A stretch of 64,000 bases of DNA. Origin: Pseudoxanthomonas sp. SE1. Its GTDB lineage: Bacteria; Pseudomonadota; Gammaproteobacteria; Xanthomonadales; Xanthomonadaceae. Within the stretch, counting starts at the first letter, position 1. Each line of letters begins with the position of its first letter. The notes beneath the pieces are model-generated. The model saw only the letters and a program-made list of their open reading frames with translations, was not told the DNA's origin and searched no databases. A program made the position numbers and the translations under genes. Positions 19,471 through 28,428 of the stretch are shown in pieces. The stretch is taken from NCBI RefSeq assembly GCF_029542205.1, contig NZ_CP113783.1, forward strand, positions 3,711,001 through 3,775,000, written 5' to 3'.

Positions 19471-22233
19471 TCACGCGCGTGCCGGCACGGCGGCAAGGCG
19501 ATGGAGTTGCGGCAGGCAGGAACCGCACACGGTTCCGCACCCGAGTTCGTGCTTGAGGTCCGCGACATCCGCACCGGCCGCCACCCGCGCGCGGATGGCG
19601 GATTCGCCCACTTGCCGGCAGACGCAGACGATGGGGTCGCGTGCGCCCAGCGTGGTGCCGGCGAACGCGGACAGCCGGGACGCGTGCCACGCCTGGCCCG
19701 CGACCGCCGTGGCCAGCAGCGACGCCGCCTGCGAGGACGGTTGCGTGTCGATCCACTGCAGGCCGTCGATGAAGCTCTCCTGCGCCAGCCCCCGCCACGC
19801 GACGCGGCGCGACAGACCACGGCGCGCATCGCGGTACTCCAGCGTGTCTGCGCCGGGGACCAGTGCCAGGGCCGACGCCAGCGCCGCCAGCCATGGCTCC
19901 GGAAACGCGGACGCGGACGCCGCGCGCACCACCAGCCAAGCGACACCATCGAGTGCGCCGGCCTCTGCCTGCAGGCTGAGCGCGGCGTAGCCGCATTGAG
20001 TGAGCAAGGGCTGCACGGCGGCGCGCATCGCCAGCGCATCGCCGCGGCGCGCGGCGAGCAGGTGCCAGCCGAATTCCGCACGCTCCACGCGCACCGCCGC
20101 ATGCTTGAGTTCCGGCTGCTGCGAACGCGCATCGACGGCAGGCAGGCTCACCTCGTTGATGCCGCCGCTGGACAGGAACTGCCCATTCCAGTGCATCGCC
20201 GCGAACACCGTGCCCGAGCCCACTTCGTCGGACAGTTCCAGCGGCAACACCAGCTCGCCGCGCTTGCTGGCCATGCGCACCAGCTCGCCCGCTTTCAGGC
20301 CGCGCCGCGCCGCGTCCTCCGGATGCATGCGCAGGCCCGGCTCCGGCGCATGCGCGAACAGCGCCGGCACGCGTCCCGTTCGCGACATGCCATGCCACTG
20401 GTCGCGCAGGCGGCCGGTCAGCAGGCGCAGCGGGAAACGCGAGGACGTCGGTTCGGCGACCGGCTTGTACGGCGTGGTGTGGAAGCGCGCACGTCCGTCC
20501 GGCGTGGCGAAGCGTCCGTCTTCGTAGCGGCGTGCCTGTCCCTGCGACGCGTCGACGGGGAACGGCCACTGCTGCGGCCCGTCGGCATCCAGCCGCGCAT
20601 GGTCCAGGCCGCTCATGTCGAGGTCACGCCCTGCGGTGAGGCGGCGGTGCTCGTCGAACGCGGCACCGGCATCGTCGAAATCGAACAGTGCCGGCGCCCC
20701 CGGTATCGCCAGCCTTGCCTCCAGCCGGCGGGCCACTTCGCGTGCTATCCAGAAGTCCGGCTTCGCCTGCGCCGGTGGCGGCACTGCGGCGCGCACGCGC
20801 GTGACGCGACGTTCGGAGTTGGTCACCGTGCCGTCCTTCTCACCCCAGGTCGCCGCCGGCAGCAGCACGTCAGCGAAGGGCGCGGTGTCCGTGTCGCGGA
20901 AGGCGTCCTGCACGATCACGTACTCGGCACGCTGCAGCGCCTCGCGAATGCGGCCGATGTCGGGCATCGAATGCACGGGGTTGGTGCAGGCGATCCACAC
21001 CGCCTTGACCTTCCCGCTGCGCAGACCCTCGAACAACTCCACCGCCGCGAGCCCCGGCTGCGCGGACAGGTGACCGGCAGGCAATCGCCACAGCGCCTCC
21101 AGCTCCGCACGGTCTTCGCCACTGGCGATCTCGCGGTGTGCCGCCAGCATCGTGGCCATGCCGCCGACTTCACGCCCGCCCATCGCATTGGGCTGGCCGG
21201 TCAGCGAGAACGGACCCGCACCGGGTCGTCCAAGCTGCCGCGTCGCCAGGTGCAGGTGGATCAGCGCGAGATTCTTGTCGGTGCCGTGGACCGACTGGTT
21301 CAGGCCCATGCAGTAGAGCGACAGCGCTGCCGGACTGCGACCGAACCACTCCGCCGCGGTCACGAGATCGGCCGCCGGAATACCGCAGATATCCGCCGAC
21401 ATCCGCGGCGTGTAGTCGCGCAGCATCTGTTTGAGATCGGTGAAGCCCGCGGTATGCGTGTCGATGAAGTCCGCATCGATGCAGCCCTCCCACACCAGGT
21501 GGTGCAGCATGCCGTTGAACAGCGCCACGTCCGTGCCGGGCTGGATCGCCAGGTGCAGGTCGGCCATCGCGGCGGTGTCGGTGCGGCGCGGGTCCACCAC
21601 GATCCAGCGCACATCGGGATCGTTCGCACGCGCGTCCTCCAACCGCCGGTACAGCACCGGATGCGCGTACGCCGTATTGCTGCCTGCGAACAGTACGGTC
21701 TTCGCCGCCTCCAGATCGTCGTAGCAGGTGGGCGGACCGTCGGCACCGAACGCGAGCTTGTAGGCCGTCACCGCGCTGGACATGCACAGGCGAGAATTGG
21801 TGTCGATGTTGTTGGTGCCGATGAGCCCCTTCGCCAGCTTGTTGAAGACGTAGTAGTCCTCGGTCAGCAGCTGGCCCGACAAGTAGAACGCCACGCTGTC
21901 CGGCCCCTGCCGCGCGATGATGTCGGCCAGCCGGTCGGCGACCGTGTCCAGCGCCAGGCCCCAGTCGACCGGACGGCGCTCCTCGCCGCGGCGATGGCGC
22001 AACTCCGGCACCCGTGCGCGCCCCTGCAGGCTGCGTGCGCTGTCGGCCAGCGCGAGGCCCTTGCTGCACAGGCGGCCCCGGTTGGCCGGATGTGCAGGAT
22101 CGCCTTCCACGCCGACGATCCGCGTGCCATCGGCATCCTGTTCCGTCTGGATCAGCACACCGCAGCCGACGCCGCAGTAGCAGCAGGTCGAACGCGTCGT
22201 CCGGCGCGCACTGACTGTGCCGGCGCCGTCCAT
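19471..22233 (-). CDS. nasA: Assimilatory nitrate reductase NasA with C-terminal BFD-like domain
   Basis: Cytoplasmic molybdenum enzyme reducing nitrate to nitrite for assimilation. 920 residues; ATG 22233 shares a base with the nirD stop (TGATG). The N-terminal [4Fe-4S] ligands are Cys17, Cys20, Cys24 and Cys56; the molybdenum ligand is Cys150 in SRLCMSSAV. No Tat signal, unlike NapA in the same window. The C-terminal ~60 residues add a BFD-like [2Fe-2S] module with CVCRQ and CGTVCGSC, as in NasA/NarB-type enzymes that receive electrons from a partner. Lies between nirD and cobA in the assimilation operon. Confidence 0.95.
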   Translation of the reverse strand: MDGAGTVSARRTTRSTCCYCGVGCGVLIQTEQDADGTRIVGVEGDPAHPANRGRLCSKGLALADSARSLQGRARVPELRHRRGEERRPVDWGLALDTVADRLADIIARQGPDSVAFYLSGQLLTEDYYVFNKLAKGLIGTNNIDTNSRLCMSSAVTAYKLAFGADGPPTCYDDLEAAKTVLFAGSNTAYAHPVLYRRLEDARANDPDVRWIVVDPRRTDTAAMADLHLAIQPGTDVALFNGMLHHLVWEGCIDADFIDTHTAGFTDLKQMLRDYTPRMSADICGIPAADLVTAAEWFGRSPAALSLYCMGLNQSVHGTDKNLALIHLHLATRQLGRPGAGPFSLTGQPNAMGGREVGGMATMLAAHREIASGEDRAELEALWRLPAGHLSAQPGLAAVELFEGLRSGKVKAVWIACTNPVHSMPDIGRIREALQRAEYVIVQDAFRDTDTAPFADVLLPAATWGEKDGTVTNSERRVTRVRAAVPPPAQAKPDFWIAREVARRLEARLAIPGAPALFDFDDAGAAFDEHRRLTAGRDLDMSGLDHARLDADGPQQWPFPVDASQGQARRYEDGRFATPDGRARFHTTPYKPVAEPTSSRFPLRLLTGRLRDQWHGMSRTGRVPALFAHAPEPGLRMHPEDAARRGLKAGELVRMASKRGELVLPLELSDEVGSGTVFAAMHWNGQFLSSGGINEVSLPAVDARSQQPELKHAAVRVERAEFGWHLLAARRGDALAMRAAVQPLLTQCGYAALSLQAEAGALDGVAWLVVRAASASAFPEPWLAALASALALVPGADTLEYRDARRGLSRRVAWRGLAQESFIDGLQWIDTQPSSQAASLLATAVAGQAWHASRLSAFAGTTLGARDPIVCVCRQVGESAIRARVAAGADVADLKHELGCGTVCGSCLPQLHRLAAVPARA

Positions 22234-22598
22234 CAGGCCAGCGCCTCCGCCGTGGCGGCCGGGGCATCCAGCGCTGCCGCCAGGCACAGCCAGACCATGC
22301 CGTCGCGCACTTCCACATCGAAACGACGTACGCATCCCACATCGGGGGCGCACGCCTGACCGCTGTCCAGCGCGATCTGCCATGCATGCAACGGACAGGT
22401 CACGCTGTCGCCGGCCACGATGCCCTGCGACAACGGCCCGCCCTTGTGCGGGCAGCGGTCGGCGAGCGCGAACACGCGATCTCCGGCGGGGCGGAACAGC
22501 GCGATGTCGTCCTGCCCTGCGCGCACCAGCACGCGCGCGCCCAGCAACGGGATGTCATCCAGCGCGCACACCTCGACCCACGACATGATCACGCCCAT
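22233..22598 (-). CDS. nirD: Nitrite reductase small subunit NirD (Rieske-type)
   Basis: 121-residue subunit of the NADH-dependent assimilatory nitrite reductase. Start ATG 22598 follows GGAGG with a 6-bp gap, and that ribosome site lies inside the nirB end. A Rieske-like [2Fe-2S] pattern is seen: CPHKGGPLSQG near residues 48-58 and CPLHAWQIAL near 67-76. Both Cys/His pairs are present, whereas E. coli-type NirD lost the cluster. This suggests a working Rieske centre. One base separates it from nirB. Confidence 0.92.
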   Translation of the reverse strand: MGVIMSWVEVCALDDIPLLGARVLVRAGQDDIALFRPAGDRVFALADRCPHKGGPLSQGIVAGDSVTCPLHAWQIALDSGQACAPDVGCVRRFDVEVRDGMVWLCLAAALDAPAATAEALA

Positions 22599-22599
22599 G

Positions 22600-25056
22600 T
22601 CAGTCCTCCACCGTGGCGGGGATCTGGCGATCCAGCCGCAGCGGTGCGTACTCGCGCGCCTGCGTGCCGGCGATGCGTGCGGCCCACGGATCCGGCAGTC
22701 CTTCGAGCGAGAACAGCAGGCGCTCGAACAGGGCGCGGCGGTTGTCCGCATCGTCCACGACCTGCTGCTTCACGTAGTCCAGCCCCACGCGGTCGAGGTA
22801 GTGCACGGTACGGTCGAGGTAGTAGGCCTGTTCGCGGTACAGCTGCAGGAAGGCGCCCGTGTACTCCTTCACTTCATCCGCGGTCCTTACCTTCACCAGG
22901 AAACGGGCGACCTCGGTCTTGATGCCGCCGTTGCCGCCCACGTGGATCTCCCAACCCGAGTCCACCGCGATGATGCCCACGTCCTTGATGCCCGATTCGG
23001 CGCAGTTGCGCGGACAGCCGGACACCGCCAGTTTCACCTTGTGCGGGCTCCACATGTTGGCCAGCATCGTTTCCAGGTCGATGCCCATCTGGGTGCTGTT
23101 CTGCGTGCCGAAGCGGCAGAACTCGCTGCCCACGCAGGTCTTCACCGTGCGTATCGACTTGCCGTAGGCGTGCCCGGATTTCATGCCGAGGTCGCGCCAC
23201 ACCTCGACCAGGTCCTCCTTCTTCACACCCAGCAGGTCGATGCGCTGGCCGCCGGTCACCTTGAGCATCGGCACCGCGTATTTGTCGGCGACGTCGGCGA
23301 TGCGCCGCAACTCGGAGGCGTTGGTCACGCCGCCTTTCATCTGCGGGATCACCGAGAAGGTGCCGTCCTTCTGGATGTTGGCGTGCGCGCGCTCGTTGAT
23401 GAAACGGCTCTGCGGGTCGTCCACCGCTTCGCGCGGCCATGTCGACAGCATGTAGTAGTTGATCGCGGGCCGGCAGGTGGCGCAGCCATTCGGCGAACGC
23501 CAGCCCATGAACGCGTAGGCCTGCGCGTGCGTCACCAGCCGGTGCTCGCGGATCGCCTGGCGCACCTCGCCATGGCTCAGATCGGTGCACACGCAGACGG
23601 CCTTGGTCTTCGGCGTTTCCTGGAAGTTGGAGCCCAGGCAGTTCATCAGGATCTGCTCCACCAGCCCCGTACAGGACCCGCAGGAGCTGGCCGCCTTGGT
23701 GTGCTTCTTCACTTCGTCGACAGTGAACAGGCCCTGCGCGCGCACCGCCTTGACGATGGCGCCCTTGCATACGCCGTTGCATCCGCACACCTCGTCGCTG
23801 TCGGCCATGCTGGCCGCGCGATCCTGGCCCGCGGTACCGGCGTCGCCCAGCGCCTTCTCGCCGAACACCAGCTGGTCGCGGCGATCATCGATGCCGGCGC
23901 CGTCCTTGATCAGCTTGAAGTACCAGCCGCCGTCGCCCGTGTCGCCGTACAGGCACGCGCCCACCAGCCTGTCGTCGCGGATCACCAGCCGCTTGTACAG
24001 GCCACCCGCCGGATCGGACAGCACGATCTCCTCGGTGCCCTCGCCGCCCATGAAATCGCCGGCCGAGAACAGGTCGATGCCGGTGACCTTGAGCTTGGTC
24101 GACACCGCCGAGCCCTTGTAGATGCCGATGCCGTAGGTGGCCAGGTGGTTGGCGCAGATCTTGGCCTGCTCGAACAGCGGCGCGACCAGACCGTAGGCAA
24201 TGCCGCGATGGCTGGCGCACTCGCCTACCGCGTACACGCGCGGATCGAACGTCTGCAACGTGTCGTTCACCACGATGCCGCGATTGCAATGGATGCCCGC
24301 CGCCTGTGCCAGCGCCGTGTTGGGCCGGATGCCGGCCGCCATCACCACGAGGTCGGCGGGAATCTCCTCGCCGTCGGAAAAGCGCACGGCGGAGACCTCG
24401 CCGTCGGCATTCCCGATCAGCGCGCTGGTCGACGTGTCCAGGCGGAACTGCAGGCCGCGCGCCTTGAGCGAGGTCTCCAGCAATGCCCCCGCCACCGGAT
24501 CGAGCTGGCGTTCCAGCAGCCAGCCGGCCAGGTGCACCACGGTCACGTCCATGCCGCGCAACTTCAGTCCATTGGCGGCCTCCAGCCCCAGCAGGCCGCC
24601 ACCGATCACCACCGCATGCCGCTTCACCTTCGCGGTGTCGATCATCGTCTGCGTATCGTGGATGTCGCGATAACCGATCACGCCCTTCAGCTCCTTGCCC
24701 GGGACCGGAAGGATGAAAGGCAGCGAGCCGGTCGCGAGCAGCAGGCGGTCGTACTCGGCTTCCGTGCCGTCGGCCGCGATCACGCAGCGGCGCACGCGGT
24801 CGATCTTCACCACTTCCTTGCCCAGGTGCAGGCGGATGCCGTGTTCCGCATACCACGACAGCGGATTGAGCACGATGTCGTCGAAGTCCTGCTCGCCCGC
24901 GAGTACCGGCGACAGCAGGATGCGGTTGTAGTTCGGATGCGGTTCGGCGCCGAACACGGTGATGTCGTACATGTCCGGCACCAGCTTCAGCAGCTCTTCC
25001 AGCGTGCGGATGCCGGCCATGCCGTTGCCCACCACTACCAACCGTGGCTTCTTCAT
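22600..25056 (-). CDS. nirB: Assimilatory nitrite reductase large subunit NirB
   Basis: Reduces nitrite to ammonium with NADH. 818 residues; ATG 25056 has GAGGAG about 9 bp upstream. Domains in order: FAD/NAD oxidoreductase (VVVGNGMAG at the N-terminus, second dinucleotide motif VVIGGGLLGLEAA), two BFD-like cysteine modules (CGCNGVCKG...CGSC and CVCTDLSH...CATCRP), then the sulfite/nitrite reductase domain. Its siroheme/[4Fe-4S] ligands are in CVGSEFC and SGCPRNC. The frame stays open upstream into narK but that part does not belong. Siroheme supply is encoded nearby (cobA and the gene at 28429). Confidence 0.96.
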   Translation of the reverse strand: MKKPRLVVVGNGMAGIRTLEELLKLVPDMYDITVFGAEPHPNYNRILLSPVLAGEQDFDDIVLNPLSWYAEHGIRLHLGKEVVKIDRVRRCVIAADGTEAEYDRLLLATGSLPFILPVPGKELKGVIGYRDIHDTQTMIDTAKVKRHAVVIGGGLLGLEAANGLKLRGMDVTVVHLAGWLLERQLDPVAGALLETSLKARGLQFRLDTSTSALIGNADGEVSAVRFSDGEEIPADLVVMAAGIRPNTALAQAAGIHCNRGIVVNDTLQTFDPRVYAVGECASHRGIAYGLVAPLFEQAKICANHLATYGIGIYKGSAVSTKLKVTGIDLFSAGDFMGGEGTEEIVLSDPAGGLYKRLVIRDDRLVGACLYGDTGDGGWYFKLIKDGAGIDDRRDQLVFGEKALGDAGTAGQDRAASMADSDEVCGCNGVCKGAIVKAVRAQGLFTVDEVKKHTKAASSCGSCTGLVEQILMNCLGSNFQETPKTKAVCVCTDLSHGEVRQAIREHRLVTHAQAYAFMGWRSPNGCATCRPAINYYMLSTWPREAVDDPQSRFINERAHANIQKDGTFSVIPQMKGGVTNASELRRIADVADKYAVPMLKVTGGQRIDLLGVKKEDLVEVWRDLGMKSGHAYGKSIRTVKTCVGSEFCRFGTQNSTQMGIDLETMLANMWSPHKVKLAVSGCPRNCAESGIKDVGIIAVDSGWEIHVGGNGGIKTEVARFLVKVRTADEVKEYTGAFLQLYREQAYYLDRTVHYLDRVGLDYVKQQVVDDADNRRALFERLLFSLEGLPDPWAARIAGTQAREYAPLRLDRQIPATVED

Positions 25057-25067
25057 CGTCGTGCTCC

Positions 25068-26276
25068 TCAGACGCGCGCGGCGCCGAGCGCCGCCCACTG
25101 GTTGCGCCACTGCCGGGTGACGCCGCGCAGCAGCCCCCATGCGAGCAGGGCGATGCAGGCGAAACCCCACAGGCCAAGTCCGTATCCGCCGGTCTGCTGC
25201 TTCAGCACGCCCAGGCCGGCGGCAAGCAGGAAACCGCCGACGCCACCGGCCATGCCGATCAAGCCGGTCATCACGCCGATGTCGGCACCGAAGCGCTGCG
25301 GCACCAGTTGGAACACCGCCCCGTTGCCCGCCCCCAGGCACAGCAGCGTCAGCACGAACAGGCTCACCGCGCCCAGCGGTCCGCCAATGCCGATGCCGGC
25401 CGCCGCGACCAGCAGCGCCACCGACAGATACACCGCCAACAACGTGCGTGTGCCGCCGACGCGATCGGCGATCACGCCTCCCAGCGGACGCATCGCCGAC
25501 CCGGCAAGCACGCAGGCCGCGGTCGCCCAGCCGGCCAGCTTGGGATCGAAACCGAACTCGTCGTGGAAATAGCCGGGCAATGCGCTCGCGAAGCCGGCAA
25601 AGCCTCCGAAGGTGATCGCGTAGAAGAACATGAACCACCACGCATCGCGGTTTCCGACCAGCACGCGGCCATAGTCGGCCCATCCTTTGCGCACCACCCG
25701 GCCGGGCGCCTCCTTCGCGCACGCGGCGAACACCAGCAGGGTCAGCACCAGTGGAATGCACGCCAACCCGAACACGGTCTGGTAACCGAATGCTGCGGCG
25801 AGCGCGGGCGCGAACAGCGCCGCCAGCACGGTGCCCGAGTTGCCTGCACCGGCGATGCCCATCGCCGTGCCCTGGTGTTCCGGTGGATACCAGCGCGATG
25901 CCAGCGGCAATGCGACCGCGAACGATGCGCCCGCGACGCCCAGCATCATCCCGAGCAGCAACACCTGGCTGAAATCATGCACGCCCAGTTTCCACGCACA
26001 CAGCAACGCGCCGATCACCAGCGCCTGCGCCAGCAGGCCGGTACGCTTGGCGCCGATGCGGTCCGCAAGGATGCCCAGTACCAGGCGCAGCAACGCACCG
26101 CACAGGATCGGCACCGCCACCATCAAGGCGCGCTGCTGGGTGTCCAATTGCAGTGCTTCGGCGATCTGCACCTGCATCGGCCCCAGCAGGTACCACACCA
26201 TGAAACTCAGGTCGAAGTAGAGGAAGGCCGACAACAGCGTGGGCGTGTGCCCGGCCTCCCAGAACGATCGGTTCAT
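25068..26276 (-). CDS. narK: Nitrate/nitrite transporter NarK (MFS)
   Basis: 402-residue inner-membrane transporter of about 12 helices that imports nitrate, first gene of the assimilation operon. Nitrate signature motifs are present: AGAGNSGTVLAALFAP near residues 140-155 and GAGNGAVFQLVPQRFG near 312-327. The MFS loop GILADRIGAKRTG is near residue 70. The start ATG 26276 is in a 188-nt leader with ANTAR-type hairpins and an intrinsic terminator, so expression probably needs NasT antitermination and sigma-54. nirB follows after 11 bp. Confidence 0.94.
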   Translation of the reverse strand: MNRSFWEAGHTPTLLSAFLYFDLSFMVWYLLGPMQVQIAEALQLDTQQRALMVAVPILCGALLRLVLGILADRIGAKRTGLLAQALVIGALLCAWKLGVHDFSQVLLLGMMLGVAGASFAVALPLASRWYPPEHQGTAMGIAGAGNSGTVLAALFAPALAAAFGYQTVFGLACIPLVLTLLVFAACAKEAPGRVVRKGWADYGRVLVGNRDAWWFMFFYAITFGGFAGFASALPGYFHDEFGFDPKLAGWATAACVLAGSAMRPLGGVIADRVGGTRTLLAVYLSVALLVAAAGIGIGGPLGAVSLFVLTLLCLGAGNGAVFQLVPQRFGADIGVMTGLIGMAGGVGGFLLAAGLGVLKQQTGGYGLGLWGFACIALLAWGLLRGVTRQWRNQWAALGAARV

Positions 26277-26350
26277 TCACGCCATCTCCAGGTGGGGACG
26301 CGGACGGTGGACACCGTCCGCGGCAAGGTGGACGACTGCAGCGAGGGAAC

Positions 26351-26388
26351 AAAAAAAGGCGCCTTCCGGTTCGCACCGGAAAGACGCC
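26351..26388 (-). terminator. Intrinsic terminator in the narK leader
   Basis: On the minus strand a strong hairpin (arms GGCGTCTTTCCGG and CCGGAAGGCGCC around TGCGAA, 26358-26388) is followed by seven T (26351-26357). It lies 75-112 bp before the narK start, within the transcript, so it must be overcome for expression. Such a terminator downstream of paired hexaloop hairpins is the hallmark of NasR/NasT-type attenuation. Confidence 0.88.
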
Positions 26389-26403
26389 GTTGTCTACGCG
26401 ATC

Positions 26404-26459
26404 GGACCGCCATTGGCCCTACCGCGATATCGGGTTGTGATGGGCACGCCGTTGCGCCC
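26404..26459 (-). promoter_or_regulatory. Dual-hexaloop ANTAR RNA target in narK leader
   Basis: Two small stem-loops occur in order in the minus-strand leader. The first (26442-26459) has a 6-bp stem GGGCGC/GUGCCC and hexaloop AACGGC. The second (26404-26419) has a 5-bp stem GGGCC/GGUCC and hexaloop AAUGGC. Both loops have A at position 1 and G at position 4, the bases known to be recognised by ANTAR proteins. The second hairpin lies about 15 nt before the terminator. An ANTAR protein, NasT, is encoded upstream. Binding is inferred. Confidence 0.85.
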
Positions 26460-26472
26460 ACGCGGATTACCT

Positions 26473-26490
26473 ACGCAAGCGCCGTGCCAA
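26473..26490 (-). promoter_or_regulatory. Sigma-54 promoter of the narK-nirBD-nasA operon
   Basis: The minus strand reads TTGGCACGGCGCTTGCGT. This fits the -24/-12 consensus TGGCACG-N4-TTGC exactly (-24 at 26483-26489, -12 at 26475-26478). Transcription should start near 26464, giving a leader of about 188 nt with the ANTAR hairpins and terminator. It indicates nitrogen-status control through NtrC and RpoN. Confidence 0.88.
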
Positions 26491-26615
26491 TCCCGTGGCT
26501 TGCGATGTCGCGGCGCGAATGGCGAAAGAATTCAATCCGTTAGCGTTGAAATCCGCGTGGACACGCCACCGGCCATCGATCCGGGAACGCGCGCGACGCA
26601 CTCCGCAAGTGCAAG

Positions 26616-26636
26616 GGCGCACCGCGATCGTGCGCC
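26616..26636. promoter_or_regulatory. NtrC-like enhancer site
   Basis: A perfect inverted repeat GGCGCAC-N7-GTGCGCC contains the GCAC-N7-GTGC core of NtrC sites. It lies about 130-140 bp upstream of the sigma-54 -24 element, a normal enhancer distance, and just after the nasS stop codon. Inferred from pattern and position only. Confidence 0.65.
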
Positions 26637-26655
26637 GCGACAAACGCGTCGGGGC

Positions 26656-27735
26656 TCAGCCCCAGGGCGTGCCGTCGAACAGCACGCAATGGCGCTCGTC
26701 GCGCGCGGGTACCGTCACGCCAAGCGCGCGTGCCGCCTGGCGGTAGGTATCCAGGCGATGCACGTCGTGCAGCCAGTCGTCGTCGCCGGCATGGCGCGCC
26801 GCGGGCAACCAGCCCCAGCGCCGGAACTGCCGCAGGAAGCCACGACCATCGGACAACCACGGGAAATTCGCGTCTCCATCCGCGTGGAAGCGCAAGCCTT
26901 CGCCGGGTTGTTCGCCGTCGCGCGGCCGCAGGCAGGCCGCGATGCGGTCGGCGGGCAGGCCGATGGCATCGGGCTCCGCCAGCCACGCCACGACATCGGC
27001 ATGGTGTGCGGGATCGTCCAGCCAGCGGCAGGCTTCCAGCACGGTGGTCGTCAGGGCCAGCGCGACCTCGGGCTGCAGCGCAGCGACGTCGCGCCGGCAC
27101 GCGAGCACTTTCTCCGGGTGCCCCGGCCAGAGCTGTCCACTGCGGATCACGCGACGTCCCGCGCCGATGGCTTCGGCCTGCGCGCCCCACGGTTCGCCCG
27201 CGCAGAAGCCATCCAGTTCGCCGCGTGCCAACGCATCCGGCATCTGTGGCGGCGGCAGCGTGACCGCATCGATCCCGTGCACGGGATCGACACCCTGCGC
27301 GGCCAGCCAGTAGTACAGCCAGACCGCATGCGTGCCGGTGGGAAACGTCTGCGCGAATACCGGCTTGCGCGACAGCGCGCGCACCGCATCCGCCAGTGGA
27401 CGGCCGGCCGCGACCGCCTCGGCCAGCGGCGGCGACAGCGTGATCGCCTGGCCGTTCTGGTTCAGGCCCATCAGGATGGCCAGGTCGGCGCGCGGTCCGC
27501 CGATGCCGGTCTGCACGCCATAGACCATCGCCGCCATCGCGTGCACCGCATCGAATTCGCCCGACAGCAAGCGGTCGCGGATCGCGGCCCACGAGGCCTG
27601 CCGGTGCAGGCGCAGGTGCAGCCCGTGCCGGTGGTCCAGGCCCAGCCGCGACGCGGCGATCAGCGGCGCGCTGTCGACCAGCGGCATGAAGCCGATGTCG
27701 AGCGTGCGGTGCCCGGGGGCGGTGGTCGGTGTCAT
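26656..27735 (-). CDS. nasS: Nitrate-sensing protein NasS
   Basis: 359-residue protein of the NrtA/CmpA/SsuA solute-binding fold but with no signal peptide, so it stays in the cytoplasm. Motifs include LDIGFMPLVDSAPLIAA near the N-terminus, GEFDAVHAMAAMVYG, GLNQNGQAITLS and GFCAGEPWGAQA, the last typical of nitrate-binding relatives. In the NasS-NasT pair, NasS holds NasT inactive and releases it when nitrate or nitrite binds. It follows nasT by 24 bp on the same strand and lies just upstream of the narK promoter. Confidence 0.9.
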   Translation of the reverse strand: MTPTTAPGHRTLDIGFMPLVDSAPLIAASRLGLDHRHGLHLRLHRQASWAAIRDRLLSGEFDAVHAMAAMVYGVQTGIGGPRADLAILMGLNQNGQAITLSPPLAEAVAAGRPLADAVRALSRKPVFAQTFPTGTHAVWLYYWLAAQGVDPVHGIDAVTLPPPQMPDALARGELDGFCAGEPWGAQAEAIGAGRRVIRSGQLWPGHPEKVLACRRDVAALQPEVALALTTTVLEACRWLDDPAHHADVVAWLAEPDAIGLPADRIAACLRPRDGEQPGEGLRFHADGDANFPWLSDGRGFLRQFRRWGWLPAARHAGDDDWLHDVHRLDTYRQAARALGVTVPARDERHCVLFDGTPWG

Positions 27736-27759
27736 CGTCGTGCCTTCATCGACATGTCT

Positions 27760-28335
27760 TCATCCCAGCAGGTCGGCCATCGCGATGATCCGCCGCGCCA
27801 CGTCGGCCAGGCGGAGGCCCTGTTTCATCGCCTGCTGGCGCAAGGCGGCATACGCGTCGGCCTCGCTCATGTTGCGTTTGTCCATTAGCAGCCCCTTGGC
27901 GCGGTCGATGTCCTTGCGGTCGCGCAACTGCTGCTCAAGGTCGTCCAGCTTCTGCCGGACGTGCGACTGCTGTTCGAAGCGCGCCATCGCCACGCGCAGG
28001 ATCGGCGCCAGCCGGGCGGGCGCCAGGCCGTCGACGATGTACGCCGCCACGCCCGCACCCAACGCATCGCGGATCAGGCGGTCGTCGCCGTCGGACGCGA
28101 ACATCACCACCGGCTTCGGTGCCTCCCGGTGCAGCATCGCGAGCTGTTCCAGCATGTCGCGCGATGGCGAGTCGACGTCGAGGATGATCACGTCGGGCTG
28201 CTGCACCTGGACCGCTTTCAGCAACCCGGCGGCGGTCGCCACCTGCGGCAGCACGTCATAGCCGACCGCCAGCAGCGCCTCGCGCAGTTCCGCGATCGGC
28301 TTGTCGGTGTCGTTGACCAGCAGGACGCGCAGCAT
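27760..28335 (-). CDS. nasT: ANTAR antiterminator NasT
   Basis: 191-residue RNA-binding response-regulator-like protein. Residues 1-125 form a receiver domain (MLRVLLVND; VIILDVDSPSRDM near 48-60). Residues about 130-188 are the ANTAR domain, with a coiled lead-in and the helices RDRKDIDRAKGLLMDKRNMS and EADAYAALRQQAM. ATG 28335 was chosen because the product matches the usual NasT start; the ribosome site is poor. It should bind the two hexaloop hairpins at 26404-26459 and prevent termination at 26351-26388 when nitrate releases it from NasS. Confidence 0.93.
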   Translation of the reverse strand: MLRVLLVNDTDKPIAELREALLAVGYDVLPQVATAAGLLKAVQVQQPDVIILDVDSPSRDMLEQLAMLHREAPKPVVMFASDGDDRLIRDALGAGVAAYIVDGLAPARLAPILRVAMARFEQQSHVRQKLDDLEQQLRDRKDIDRAKGLLMDKRNMSEADAYAALRQQAMKQGLRLADVARRIIAMADLLG

Positions 28336-28428
28336 CGTGGGGGATGGCTCGGTGGCTTGACGTGGCTCTCGCCCGCATGTTGCCATGCAACAAACGCAAC
28401 CGCGAGCCCCTTCGCCGGGAAGATGCCG

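Noticed and set aside
28336..28428. Sigma-54 promoter for nasT
   Set aside because: A GG-N10-GC spacing exists, but the -24 part (GGGGCTC) is too far from TGGCACG to support a call.
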